In this document: piece by piece, positions 32,940 to 45,600 of the stretch | How the letters are laid out: each line of letters opens with the position of its first letter | Position numbering within the stretch: the first letter of the stretch is position 1 | Source: Trichostrongylus colubriformis | Lineage: Eukaryota; Nematoda; Chromadorea; Rhabditida; Trichostrongylidae | NCBI GenBank assembly: GCA_963978905.1 | Contig: OZ022259.1 | Location: 53,524,727-53,588,726 of the forward strand | Direction: 5' to 3' | DNA: 64,000 nucleotides | The notes under the pieces: generated by a model | What the model was told of the DNA's origin: nothing | The model's database searches: none | What the model saw: only the letters and a program-made list of their open reading frames with translations | Program-made: the position numbers and the translations under genes

Positions 32940-35900
32940 TCAGACATATGGAACTATCCGCGGTGTACGGATCATAAAGTGCAGCAACATATGTTGCTGC
33001 TGTGGCAGTGACGGAACAACACCAGTGCAGAATAACGTGGGCGAGAAAATCGTTGAAATATTCTCAACGCTCATCTTATTCTGAGCGCTATGTTCTGCGA
33101 CCTAAATAGGAAATATAAACAACAAAAAGGGAATATAAACAACAATCTAAATCCTAGATTGAAAAGAGAAGACCTACTTTTCGTAGGTGGATTAAAAGGG
33201 CATTCAGTGTAACGGCGTTCGCTTCGGATAGCTCTTCTAGTGCTTTTCTGAACAAGATATATCGGTCAAAAACTATCATTAACACTGTCTTTTTAGAAAA
33301 ATTTCAAAAAGGAACAAATTTGAGAAAAACATGACGTAATCTGCTGTAGCCCAAAACTTTTAGAAAGGGATATAATCGATGGATCAGCAATCATTGAAGA
33401 GATTTAGAATATTCAAACCCACCGACAAGCTCGCGTTTTCTCGTGCACACTTCGTGCATTCGCGAATGCCACTAAAAGCGCCTTATAGACACTAAAAGGG
33501 ACGAGTTGTTGTGGAAGTAGTCGTAAGTAGAGCTTTAGTAGGCCACATACTGTGTGAATATCATCCACCTATAATATTTTTGCAATATTGTAGCTTTTTC
33601 GGATAATTATAACTTCAGGAAAGAAGTTAAACATACCTGATTCAAATCTACACTTTGTTGTGAATCGAACTGCCGTTTTAGCTTTTCCATATGCTCATGT
33701 GAACCCGAAACTCGATATATACCTTCTACATTGAGGCCGCGGGCCTCCACCTGCAGAGAACATTATAAAAAATTGTCTTAGACGAACCTATAGTTTAATG
33801 AGTGCAGAAATGGAATTTACCTCATAAATACATTTTGTAACCACTGGAGGAATAGGTGTTGAATGTGCCAAGCAAAGTGTCGTGAGATCAACAGCAAACA
33901 TTCTTTTTACATAACGCGCTTCAGGTCGACAATCAGGTAAGGTATGCTCGGAACATCGTTTGTGAGCAGCAAAACCACAATCTTCACATCGAACGCCCTT
34001 GAAAATTTCGAATTCGTTAGTCTTTCAGGTAGATCAAAGCTGTTTCTCGGATACTGAATGGAAAAAACGATGTGGATAATCAGGCCTACCTGCTGTACCA
34101 ATCCCCACATAAAATTCCGGCAGTAATCACAATAATGTGGCATTTTAAATGTATACTGCGTGAAGCTATGTGAACGAGCTACTGGTTTTCGTTCACTGCT
34201 CTTCGTATACTGCATGTACGGACTAAAGTAAAACGGCTTGTGACAAACAAAAAATGACGATAACAGGTTGAAGTAATCAAATTGACAATGATAGGATTTT
34301 GAAGTAATAAATACAAGAATTACCTGTGCTCATATATAGCTTCGTCAGCCATTCTCTTAATGTAATCTGACGCATGCTTGTCCATGAACATCGAGATCAA
34401 CCCATCAGCTACCAACAATTCCATGGTTTCAAATCGCTTCTCACCCACATAGTGAGTGCCATCGTAATAAAGCTGAATAAATAAAGTTGTAAAGTAGCAA
34501 TGGATAGTGTCATAGGTACAGCATCATCTAAAAAGGCATATTTGAACAAAAAGAGAAATAAAGAACTGTAGTCGGCTGTTCCACACATGGACAATCACGA
34601 ACAGTCGCCTTCCACATGATTACAGCATTGGATTTTAATGTTAGGGCTATAAAGTCGGAGTCATAAAGTCACAAAAACGAGATAAATTTGGATTTCGTCG
34701 AATGAAAAGTGTCCATTGCGCCAATCTAGGAAATCTAGGGTTACGAATCGCTACTAGACCAACATTCCAGTCAACTTTTCACATGCTATATCCAGTAATT
34801 TACATAGTCGCGAGCACATCGATAGTTTCAAGGTTACACAAATGGACGCGAGATCCTAAAACATTTAAAATAAGAGTCGTCGCAACGTATTACAGCATCA
34901 CAGCCGAAGCCATGCCGACTATTCACCGTCATGCGTGGGCTCTACGGTCAGAATTGGCTCAGCTAAGCTCCAGGAATCACCTATAGTGCTAAATAGTGTT
35001 GAATGTCCGTATGAACCAATGAAGCCGTTTCGGATAATTCTATCATTGAATTACGTCGAACCGATAGATCAAACACCATATCAGGGACAAATGAGTGAGA
35101 ATAAAAAAGAACTAAAAAGATGGAAATAGGTGAGCTTGAAAGCAAAAATGGGTGTTGTGCTGGGATGAAGAGCAAGTCAGTAAATTTGAAACAGTAATTT
35201 ACCTTCGAAGAATCATACATGCATTTATTTTACACCTACGGTATGTCAATGACGGTCATGTAAGGATATGATTGTTCAACATTCCACAAGTTTTCCATTT
35301 CTCTTGATAATATAGCTTCAAAAAATACCTTGTAATTGAGTACACGACCGTCGAACAGCATACAAAGTGTGAATGCATCTTGAGATCGTTTAGATTCCCT
35401 AACGAGAAATGCTCCTTCACCAGCTTCCATAAGCATTCGATCCGCCTAAATGTCGTACAGAAATGTGAAGGTATGATAATGACTACAACTATAAGCCGCT
35501 GGCAAATCGATTACGACAAAATTCAAATGTCTTCGATGTTCAACGCGCCACATTACGGAGCCGCTGAAAAAAGCTCGAACTGACACATGGGAGCCTCCGG
35601 AGACTCAACATATAATACGTTCCACTTCACAGTTACGGCTTTTACACACAATTTGGCAATAATTTGGAGGGAGCGGTAGATCAAAAGTCATATCAGCAGA
35701 ATAAATTGAGCTTTTTAGCATGTTTTATTTATTTAACATTAAGCCTGGCAGCGTGATTCAGCGCTTGACAGATCAACTGACAACTTGTGCGTGAAGCGTA
35801 TATAACTAACCTCGACCCTATCAATCAATCCATGAAATTCACTACCATATTGTGGAGGCCTGTTTTCAATGACACGATTACATGTAACAGCTAACGGCTT

Positions 35901-36071
35901 CGGTGCCCTTTCTTGCAACAAATAGAGGTTCTGCTTCCAATAACCGAGACCACCTAAAATTGTAAAAGATCCCATAAAGGAGTACGGCTTTGAAAGAAGG
36001 ATACATAAAAACTGCAGAAAGTTATTAAACCAACCGATAGACCCTCCCGTTCCGCCAGTATCGTCATCCAT
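32940..36071 (-). CDS. chin-1: Chimaerin-type Rac GTPase-activating protein (SH2-C1-RhoGAP), complete
   Basis: Exons in transcript order: 36071-36035, 35953-35811, 35445-35329, 34472-34324, 34222-34090, 33997-33821, 33750-33637, 33568-33423, 33247-33178, 33101-32940. They total 416 codons including stop (415 aa), and every phase agrees. Chimaerins are diacylglycerol-regulated GAPs for Rac. The SH2 domain (about 40-140) has FLVRESKR with the phosphotyrosine Arg76 and ends LYYDGTHYVGEKRFE. The C1 zinc finger (about 167-213) runs HSFTQYTFKMPHYCDYC to GVRCEDCGFAAHKRC with the H-C pattern intact, so diacylglycerol binding is plausible. The RhoGAP domain (about 222-410) has the arginine finger in GIYRVSGS (Arg265), VCGLLKLYLRLLP and STIFSPTLF. 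The N-terminus is a short MDDDTGGTGGSI before the conserved SH2 leader. Length is close to human alpha2-chimaerin. Confidence 0.95.
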
Positions 36072-36694
36072 TGGTTAGAAAAGACTAAGTAGTTATGAAT
36101 AGCAGCACAAAGAAATCAAAATCACATAAATACAACCTAGAAACAAAAAGTTGTGCTACAACACCAAAATAGATCCACGAACAGGAAAGAAAAGCAGCCT
36201 TATTCAAGGAAATTTGCGTATAGAGGAATCGCAGCTGTAAAAAGTAGTTTCTTGAATGATAATCAAGCAAAACCGAAATGCATCACTGAGGAAGCCAATG
36301 CTTCATTGGAAACCATCGCGACGATGAAAAAATGAGACGTCGCTGGTCGGCAACAGCATTGTCAAGCTACAGTAAGCCAAAATAATTTTTGAAGGCCAAC
36401 AACCGACTTTTGAGTCTTCTATGTGCCAGCACTAGTTCGAGTGCCCCGAAATACTTTCTGTGGTCGGAGCTCTGCTTAAGGCTTCCCATGCCTCAGGTCT
36501 TATCGTTTTTTTCATTGGTATATCTGGCATCTTATCAGTTCCTCGTCCAACTTGTCCTACAGTCTAGGCATCCACTCCAATTTTTTTGTATTTTCTGCCT
36601 ATCCTTCCCCTATTTGACTCCTAAACTTTATGTATTTGTCTCAGTCGTTTTTTGATGCTGTGTTTGGCTTTTCAGCTTGGGTCAGTTAACAGCG
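36072..36694. promoter_or_regulatory. Divergent intergenic region of chimaerin and NOMO
   Basis: Only 623 bp separates the two start codons, which point away from each other, so it should hold promoters for both. It is AT-rich near the chimaerin side and pyrimidine-rich near the NOMO acceptor. No TATA or repeat can be claimed. Confidence 0.55.
36667..36675 (+). promoter_or_regulatory. Probable trans-splice acceptor of the NOMO gene
   Basis: GCTTTTCAG ends 19 nt upstream of the ATG at 36695, with the leader CTTGGGTCAGTTAACAGCG between. This fits spliced-leader addition; an upstream non-coding exon is the alternative. Confidence 0.5.
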
Positions 36695-39600
36695 ATGACG
36701 GCAGTTTTATGGTTCGCCTTGGTGGCGAGCGTTTCAGCCGACATATACAGCTGTGGCGGATTTGTAAAGTCAAGCGTTCCTATAGATTACTCGAAAATAA
36801 GGGTGAGACTCGAAGCTGAGTGCTTCTATCAAATTTGTTCTGGTGTTGTGGACGTGGGGTGACAACAGCTCGGTGGCGTGGGTTTTTGATTAGTGCTTAG
36901 GAGGGTTAGCTTTGGGAATTGATGGGAAAATTCCCTTTGTACTAAAGAGTGTTCCATTTCACGCGTAAACAGTTCCACTTATTCCAATGCTATTTCCTTT
37001 TCTGCGGCGAGCTGTTGCCCCCAACCCTCCCTTCTCGCCACGTACCGGACCTTATCTTTTCCATAGGAATTAAGGGCTGAAGCATTGCTAGAAAGCGTCG
37101 TTAAGTGATTTGTTCACTTAAATTTAGGTGAAACTGCTTACTCCTGAAGGCCATCTCAAGCATGAAGAAGAATGTAATCCGCAGAATGGTTATTACATGA
37201 TTCCAGTCTACAATAAGGGTCAATACTCACTTAAAGTTTCTGCTCCAGAAGGATGGTACTTCGGTAAGAATTACTTCTTCCTTGGGTGAAAATGGTTTTG
37301 CCAATTGAAAACATTAACTTTAGAACCAGAAGCTGTTGACTTCAAACTCGATGGCGTGAATGATCCGTGTACAAAGAATGAGGACGTTAACTTTTCATTA
37401 ACAGGTAACTGTAAAACATGTTTGAATCAGGCGTAATAATTAATACATACGTTTACTAGGGTTTTCCATCAGCGGAGTTGTAAGCGGTGGTTCGGGAAGT
37501 GGACCAACAGGGCTTTCGTTGACACTGAAACAAAATGGAAAAATCGTGGATACAGCGAAAACAGTTGACGGGGGAAAGTATTCGTTTAAAGCTGTAGCAG
37601 GTAATTCATGTAGTTTCTTTGAGTTTTCAACTCAGTTCTCAGCATTAGTGTTTTTTTTGTTTTAATACTTTTGGAGTATTTTCTCCTATTAAACTCCTTC
37701 ATTTCAATATTTCAGGGAAATATGAGGTGTCTACGGGAGCGGATTCTTCGGTGTGTATTGGCCATGGAAAGGCTCTAGTAGAAGTTGGTACTTCCTTTGC
37801 TTCATCTTAGCTATGTTATGAATTATTTTTTTATCTAGTAAATGAAGGTGCCATGTCAAATGTGATTTCTGCGTAGGATCCACATCGTAGCACGGGACTG
37901 GAGGAGAGACCATGAGAATTATTTTGAGCCGGGAGATGTGGATCTCATCTAAGCTTGGAAAGGGCGAGAGTTCTGAGATATGGAAACCACATGTGCTCCT
38001 CGCTATTCACATAGCGCCTGGAGGAATGGAAGCCGTTGGGTTATTTATGTAAAAGAAAATGGAAAAAGCAGTACATTTATCATTTTTTCCTACCGACCCA
38101 CATGTTGCTTATGAGAATACGGATATTCGACATCATTCGACTTTGAATATATTCCACCGAGGGTAATTTTTGGAAAAACTTCTGGAAAAAGAAAATTCAT
38201 AGAGGACGCATGTTTTTGTTAGAGCAATTCAGCCAGTTTTGGGAATATCAGTTTTCGCTGTTTTCATTAAAACTCTATCGATGTATCGATGTTCAGGTAA
38301 CAAATGCGCCTGTTTTTGTGAAGCCGGATCTACGTATAGCCGGTTACCACTTCACTGCTACTGTTACGAACAAAGCAAGGCCACTACCAAACGTCCGTTT
38401 AACGCTGTATTCAGAAGAAAAACCTGAAGTAAGTTAGGTTATAATCACATGTAGTTCTCTCCTCTTTTTTGTTTTTTTTTCTGATTATTTTCAATTGTTT
38501 TATGTTTTTGCTTCTCTTTTTTCTAACGACATTAACCTTGTAACCATGTAGTGGTGATATTTTGAGCACATCATCAGAGTTTGTCTATGAAAAATGTATA
38601 GTAGCTTATTTACTGGTGTTGATGATTCTGTTGTACCAAACACGGCCGAGTAATAGTAGCATTCTGGTTGCTTTTGCTAATAGTGCGAAACGTGCATATG
38701 TTTCACCTACGACTGTCTTGCTTGGAACTGGTTTCCTCCAAAGCTGCTCGCGCCTGGGGGCCAGCTGTATGATTCGCCCAGCAATATTACGAACTGCATG
38801 TTGTTGTTAGTGTATTGTACCTCTGCTAAAAATAGGATTATTTCTTTGCAATTTTCTGAGCACAGGAGGGGTCAATAAGTACTACTATGTTGTAAGGAAC
38901 GTTTTGGCCGGTTTTCGCAATTTCAACTTTGGGAGATCATCACTCGGCTCAGACTGCACCTTTTCTCAAATACCTAGCACCATTCGATTCTCTACAGTTT
39001 TGGCAACATCATGCATGGTTGCATATCTTATTTAGATAAAGGGCTGACGATTTATTTCGCGCGAAAGCAAAAAAAGTCGACTCCAAATCGCCATTCTTTC
39101 TGAATACACTGCTACTGAAGGAACTGTCCAGATGTTTGGGAGTGGGGGCTCAATTAGCGCTATGTTTGAAGAATATGGTGGACGATAGGGGCCTCATCCT
39201 GCAGCTGCTTCAGTTGCTGGAAGACAATTTGTAGAAAGTGTGTTCGCGCATGACTGCTCCGAGAGGTCCCGCAGCACCCATTTCTTGGATTGTTTGTTGA
39301 GGGTCAATACTTGTGGATATCCCCTGCAAGTATGGGCGCTGATCGCTTCCTGCCGTTTTAGTTAAAGCGATTTGATCAGTTGAAAATTCAAGCTACTCAT
39401 TCTCATTTCTGCACTTCTTAAAGGCATCATTAGGGGAAACTCGGACGAAAAGTAAAGGAAGTAGTGCATATGAAAGTCAAGATGCTTAGTAACAGGACAG
39501 TGGAGAAAAACGGATGGAATTGGCCAAAAGCCCGAGAAAGAGAACCCCCTTTCCACTGTTGATTCTCGACGCGGACGACCTGTCCGTTAAGAAGCGGGTA

Positions 39601-42600
39601 GTCTGATCTAGTTTTCCATTGGCATGTTGCCATGTAAACCCAAGGGAATGTTTGGAGATAGAACAGCATCTATTTTTTGGAATGAGCTTCAAGCTACAAC
39701 TGCGAAAGCGCGCCGCAAAACTTTTGATCCTGCCGCATCTCCTTGGCCGCTCCCACCCCAGTCAATCGGGAATTACATCATCGGGAGGCGGGATCAAGAA
39801 ATCAAATGTAGGCGGGATCAAGGAATCAATGATCCGTTGCGCCGTTTCTACAGCTCGGAGGGGCGCTTTTTCACCGGGATTTCGCCACAGATAGTCTTTC
39901 TAGGCCCAGGACTACCACGTGAGTTACTTTTTTGTAGGGATTTCTCTATTACCGCATCACCCCTAATGCTGTCTTTAAACCAGGGAAAAAGTGTTCCATC
40001 CAATGCTCCACTTCCTTCTCTTGCAGTATTCACATTTGTGGTTGCCTTTGCTCGCACTTGATCAAACAAGGACTCATGAAATGAAGTCAACCAAAAAGTG
40101 CCATTTTCGCAGTACTTTGTAATTTCCCTAGTAATTCGAAAACCGAGCATTCCAAGGAAAGCATATATTCAGAGAGAGCAACTTTTTATCTATTCAAGGA
40201 GCACAACATGTGATTTAATTAACGTTGACGCGCTTTGAAATTTGAATTCATCTCGTGAACGCGCAAAAGCGGCCAGAACATTCCTCACAACCTAGTTTTT
40301 TCTCTTGCAAGAGGTCATGTCATCCATATTGTAAGAGTTCAGTGAAATTCACAGAAATTTTGATTTCCTTGAACCATTCATACGAAAAAAGGGCTTTCGA
40401 GCTTCATTTATTAACACGTCGACTACGATTGGTCGGTCACTGCTGTCCGACAGCTATTGGTCCAGTAGGACAACAACATACATTGCTCACCTTCAGCTGT
40501 AGAAGTTGATTAAACGTATGAAATTCGCGATTTTGTTTGCTTCAATGATGATCACGAGGTTTCGGCATTACAGTAACTTTGATCTACTGTCGATTTATAA
40601 GTTTTTTGCATTGATTGTAATATCTCACTTGAATAGAAATGCAGCACCAAAATTTCAGAAATTAACAAATAGAAAATGTTGGAGAGATAAGATCGAGTAG
40701 ACCTCATGCTGGTATCTTCCTTATGAGTGTTTGAACTAGTCCGCATTGAATAACGATCGCTGTGAAGGTTCAACATGGTATGCTGGCATATAATTAAAAA
40801 TTAGAATCAATTTCTGTAGACATCCACTGGTAACAATTCTATCCATCTAAGTCCTAATGTGTTCCGAACTGGATATTCATAGTTTTCTTTTTTCCTCGCA
40901 AAAACGCAGAACAAATGTGTCTAGTAGGTAGTACCCGTCACTGCTGGCCAGTCTTCGTCGTAATGGGCTTGATCCCTTGCGCTTGCAAGGTGAAAGCGCT
41001 CTCGTTGGAAGCATTAATGAGCAGCTCATTTTCATTTCAGCTTACTAACTGCAAAGCAATATCGTCCCCGATAAAAGGTGCTGAATCCGCGAAGTTCTCC
41101 TGCTCGATTGGTACAACATCAGCTGAGGGTAGTGTTGTGATACCATGTCTCCCATCAGGAATTTATTTCGTCACGGCCGAATACAAAAATGGCGATACAG
41201 AGTTCCAGTTCACACCTTCAGTTCAAAAGCTGATTGTGAAGGATCGCGCTACCACTGTAAGTTAAACGTTATTCTTGAATATGTTGCTTCATGTAATTAG
41301 CTGGATTTCATAAAAAATAGGTAGACGTTGAGTTTAGAGAGGGATACTCTATCCGTACCAAATGAGGTCCTTAATTTTAGACCCTTCTTTAGGTTTCCTT
41401 CTCCGTTAGTGGATTCACTGCGCGTGGCCGGGTTGTTGTGGGAAAGAAAGGAATATCTGGTGCTGAAGTGATTGTACAGGGCAAGAAGGTTACTGAAACT
41501 GATGCCAATGGTCACTATACCCTTCAAGCGCTCACGGTGAGTCAGAAATATTACTCTGCTAAGCCTTCCATTCGATCATTTCATTGGCATTTTCCTAGTA
41601 ATTAGTAAATATTTGATATTTGTGAGACCGCGGCTGACTGAAACCTAGTGTCGTTCGTTTTTTCCAAAGTCTTTTGAATTCCAGTTAAAAGAACACTCTC
41701 ATTTTCCCAGTATGTTTAGGAAGGACCAATCGAGGTGACTGCACGTGCTCCTCACACCCAATTTAGCACAGCAAAAAGTACATTGACTCTCCCAAATGTC
41801 AGCATTCAAGATGTGATCGTTGAAGGGTAATGTCACTGTTATTTTTCTCATTGCTCTTTCACTTGTTACACTTACTTCTTAAAATTATTTCTTAAAACAT
41901 CAGAATGTCACGCTCTGCCAGGGATTCATATCGCGTGACAGGGTACTACTCAGAGCGTGGGCTTCATGGCAGTTGGCTTTGCCGCAAGATTGATGTACCT
42001 GCTCAGTTTTTTGTACTTCCACCGATTTTCAAGCTCATCAAGAGGGCACGTAATTATGAGAAAGAGTTGTCAAAAACACCGAGGGAGGTAGATTTGGCAG
42101 ACTCTGGAATATAAAGGTAAGGCTGCTCAGCAGTCCAACGGAAGAGAAAGAACAAAATAAAACGTTGAAAAAAAAACGAGGAGCAGGAACCCAACCACCC
42201 TCTTTTCTTTCGCGCATTTCTGCTTCACTAGCCGGGGTCAGATTGCAGACGGGCTGGAGGGAAAATCAGCGGGCCGCGAATAATGTCCCAGAGACCGTGA
42301 TAGGATTACAAACCGCCCTTCTTCAAAGCGAGTTTCGCCAACCATCTTTCTGAAGTGAAAGGTTTGTTTTTGAAGAACATGTATTCACAGTTCTAACTTT
42401 CCTCTTACTCCTGCCGTTACCTTTGATTGTTTTTGCTCTTCTCACAGGTAATGGATGCCCCGCAGTCGAATATAGATATGTATAATTAGAAAGCAATGTA
42501 TTATACAAGTTTTGTACCGTAAAACGCAGCAAGTCTTAGCACATCTCCCTCTGTTTTATGCTCACTGTTTGGAAAAGAATAATAGAAAGATCCGCTATTT

Positions 42601-45600
42601 CATTTTGGCTTTGGACGACACCGCAAAATCGCGGAATCACAGAATGGCAAAATCTCAAAGTCTAACGGCGTCCTAATAAGAATGATAGATGGTTCATACT
42701 TTTGACGTTGTACATATAACGACATAGCTGCTGTTCCATAAAAGGGTTCACTGTTACGTTTAGTTTTGACGTTTGCGGAAGTGTGGAGAAGACGCCTAGC
42801 GAAGCTATTGCTGCACGCCTGGTACTGAAACGTGTCGACAACGCAGATACCATTTCAATTCGACCAGGTGATGATGGGAAATTCTGTAAAATGGTCCCAC
42901 CAGCGAAGTATACGATTTCGGTAAGAGACTCAATTTCTCATGTTTTTTGTGCTGTAAAACCCTGCAAAAAGCCTTTTATTTGAAGCCAGCCGACTCTTCT
43001 TCAACGCTGACGCCACGCTCATTGGATATCGACCTGACTATATCGTCCGTTCATGATTTACGCTTCACACACTTTAAAACTGACTCGGTGGTTCTTGTCA
43101 CTTGCATAGGTGAGTAATAATCCTCGTAAATTGTTTTCTCTTCTCTGTTCCTAAGGAATGTGAGAGGGAAGCAGAGTAGGCCAAGTGTTGATATAAATTA
43201 CATGGTAGATTGATCTCCCTCCTATCAGAAGTACGTTCACTTGGTCAAGTCCGAACGGTTGATAGGCGCTGTACCATTGCTGTAGTATTTGCAATCTCTC
43301 CGCCCCTGTTTCACTTGATTTCTTGTCTACCGATTTATTCCATGCATTCACTGTAGATCCTAGCACTTGTTTCTTTCTGCTTATCTCTACCAGATTGGCT
43401 ATCGCGCAGTACTGCGCGAAAATTCTAGCGATTTCTCGGTCAATTTGGAAACGAATACAATTTTTGTAGTCAGCATATTTCAATGATTGCTTGCTCCGCC
43501 TACTGCGGGCGGATTTGCGCTCCCTTTAACTGTTTTTACGACAATGATCATTCCTACCAACCTTTTCACGACGAAGCGTTTTAGTATAGTAGGGAATATC
43601 ATTGTCTAATCGCGAGGTTAGAAATGCCCTCATTCGCTAATGCTTCGGTGTGACTGCATTCTTCGTAAGTTATTTGTATAGGTGAGTGAGACTAAAAGTA
43701 CGGTCCACCTGGCTTGCACTTTCGTTTACGTTTTTTAACGTGTTATCGTCACTTGGGTTTACCTTATGTGATGCAGTGTATTTTATACTATATTAATACA
43801 GTGGTGCTCTGTAAACGTCTACCCTTTTTTTGTAAAGATGGGGGTAGTGCCTATGAAGTGCTCTGCTGTTGCTGCCTGTGTCCGTTTTCTTCCTTAGAGA
43901 ACTAAGCATTATGGTTTCGAAAAATCTATCAAGGAAGTTCTCTCGTTCGAGGGTTTCCTAGTATATTTGCCAGCCGAAAATGTAGTTATGGCAAATTTGC
44001 ATCGTGCATTTATTTTTCATTTGTTTGACGATATCTGGAGGGCCAAACAGAGCCTGGAGGATACAAAGATCATGTCAAATTGTTTGTAGGAACATGCGAG
44101 ACGTTGTCGATATCCTTATTACATGGAGGTAATGTTGTTGACACAGTTCGTGGGAAGGACGAGTTCATTTTCAAGAGCATCGGCCCGGGAAATTATCGAG
44201 GTGTGCTTTGCATGGAAAGAACGGCTTATGATCCGCATGATGCTGATTTGTTCAGTTCGTATCGACGAAGGTGACCGAGGTTGCTGGGAGCAGCGCGAAC
44301 TACCACTGGTTGTCGAAAAAGTTCGCCCACAACCTGTGCATTTTGTACAAAGTGGCTTCGCCAGCAGTATTAAGCTTAGTCACCCTGCACAACTGGTATG
44401 TTTGCTTTCTTCTGTTTGCTGTTACATTTTATTTGTGGTTGTTTGCGAGCACGATAAGGCTGTACTGCACATATTGTGGTTTTGGAGAGGGGGGGGGGGG
44501 CTTTCAAAGGATGGTTTAATCTTTTGGATGTCAGTTGCCTGCACATCAAAACGTTCATCAGTTTATTGTTAAGCATATACAGGGGGTGCCAAAAAAAAGT
44601 AATTTTGTCTCCTCCACTTTCGACCCCATTTAGCCAAACTACAGTAAATTCTATTGAGGTATTCTCATCCCCAGAATCAAGAGCAGACCTAACTCTATCA
44701 CTATACTCCGTGGCAGCCTCCTGCACGAGCAGGAACGGGAGCAAGGAAAGACTGAACAAGATGTATCACCTCAACTGGGCAAAATCCGAAATTTCTTCAC
44801 CCTCTTTCACAACCTTGCTGACGTCCGTTCAATCTGGGTACCTAAGGGGATTCATACCGGATGGTGTTCTTTAACATTGCGTTTTTCCCGGGTTCCCAGC
44901 GCCCTTCGTTTCCAAGAGCCAAAACGTTCCCCTACCACTGAAACCCCTCCGGTGGCGGATTTGAGGCATGAAAATGATACTTTGGATCATAGCAGCCTTG
45001 TCCAAGCAGCAAGGGCTCTGTGACTTCCAAGAACCGAAGGGCCAACCCTCAGGAAGCTTCCCACAAAAGACCTACCACGGAGCTTGGCTCCACTGTTTTT
45101 AGCGAATTAAATGTAGGTACTCCGAAGCCCGACTGCGCCGAATGAAACCTCCATATTTTTATGAACATGAACGTGAGGAGCCACAGCTTGTTCCTGCTTT
45201 TAGAGGAACATTTCGGGAATGTTTTGCCCCAATACCTTTATCTCTTTCGTTTCCCTACGTTTTGTAAAATTGGCAGATGTGAGCCGTGGGCAAAATTACT
45301 TTTTTTTGGCACCCCCTGTATATGTACATTTACGAAGCGCTTATCAATATATGGGCACCGAAGGAGTGAGAGTCCCTAAATTTCTGGGAAGAATTTATGT
45401 CAGATTTATGGTCGCGAATTCTTCGAGGGTATTCTCCTTCAAGGTCTTCTGAAACTCGCATTTTTTTCAGAAATGGTCACATACGGATAAAAAGCAACTC
45501 CGTGGAGATGTTAATGCGCCAGCTGGCCTGTCGTCAATTTGTGTACCGGTACAAGGTCGATATCATGTGCAGCTAGTCTCCTGCATGAATTTCGAACCAC

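Noticed and set aside
39619..40061. Long overlapping open frames in NOMO intron 6.
   Set aside because: They coincide with a dispersed repeat that has another diverged copy at 55885-56250 with different frame interruptions.
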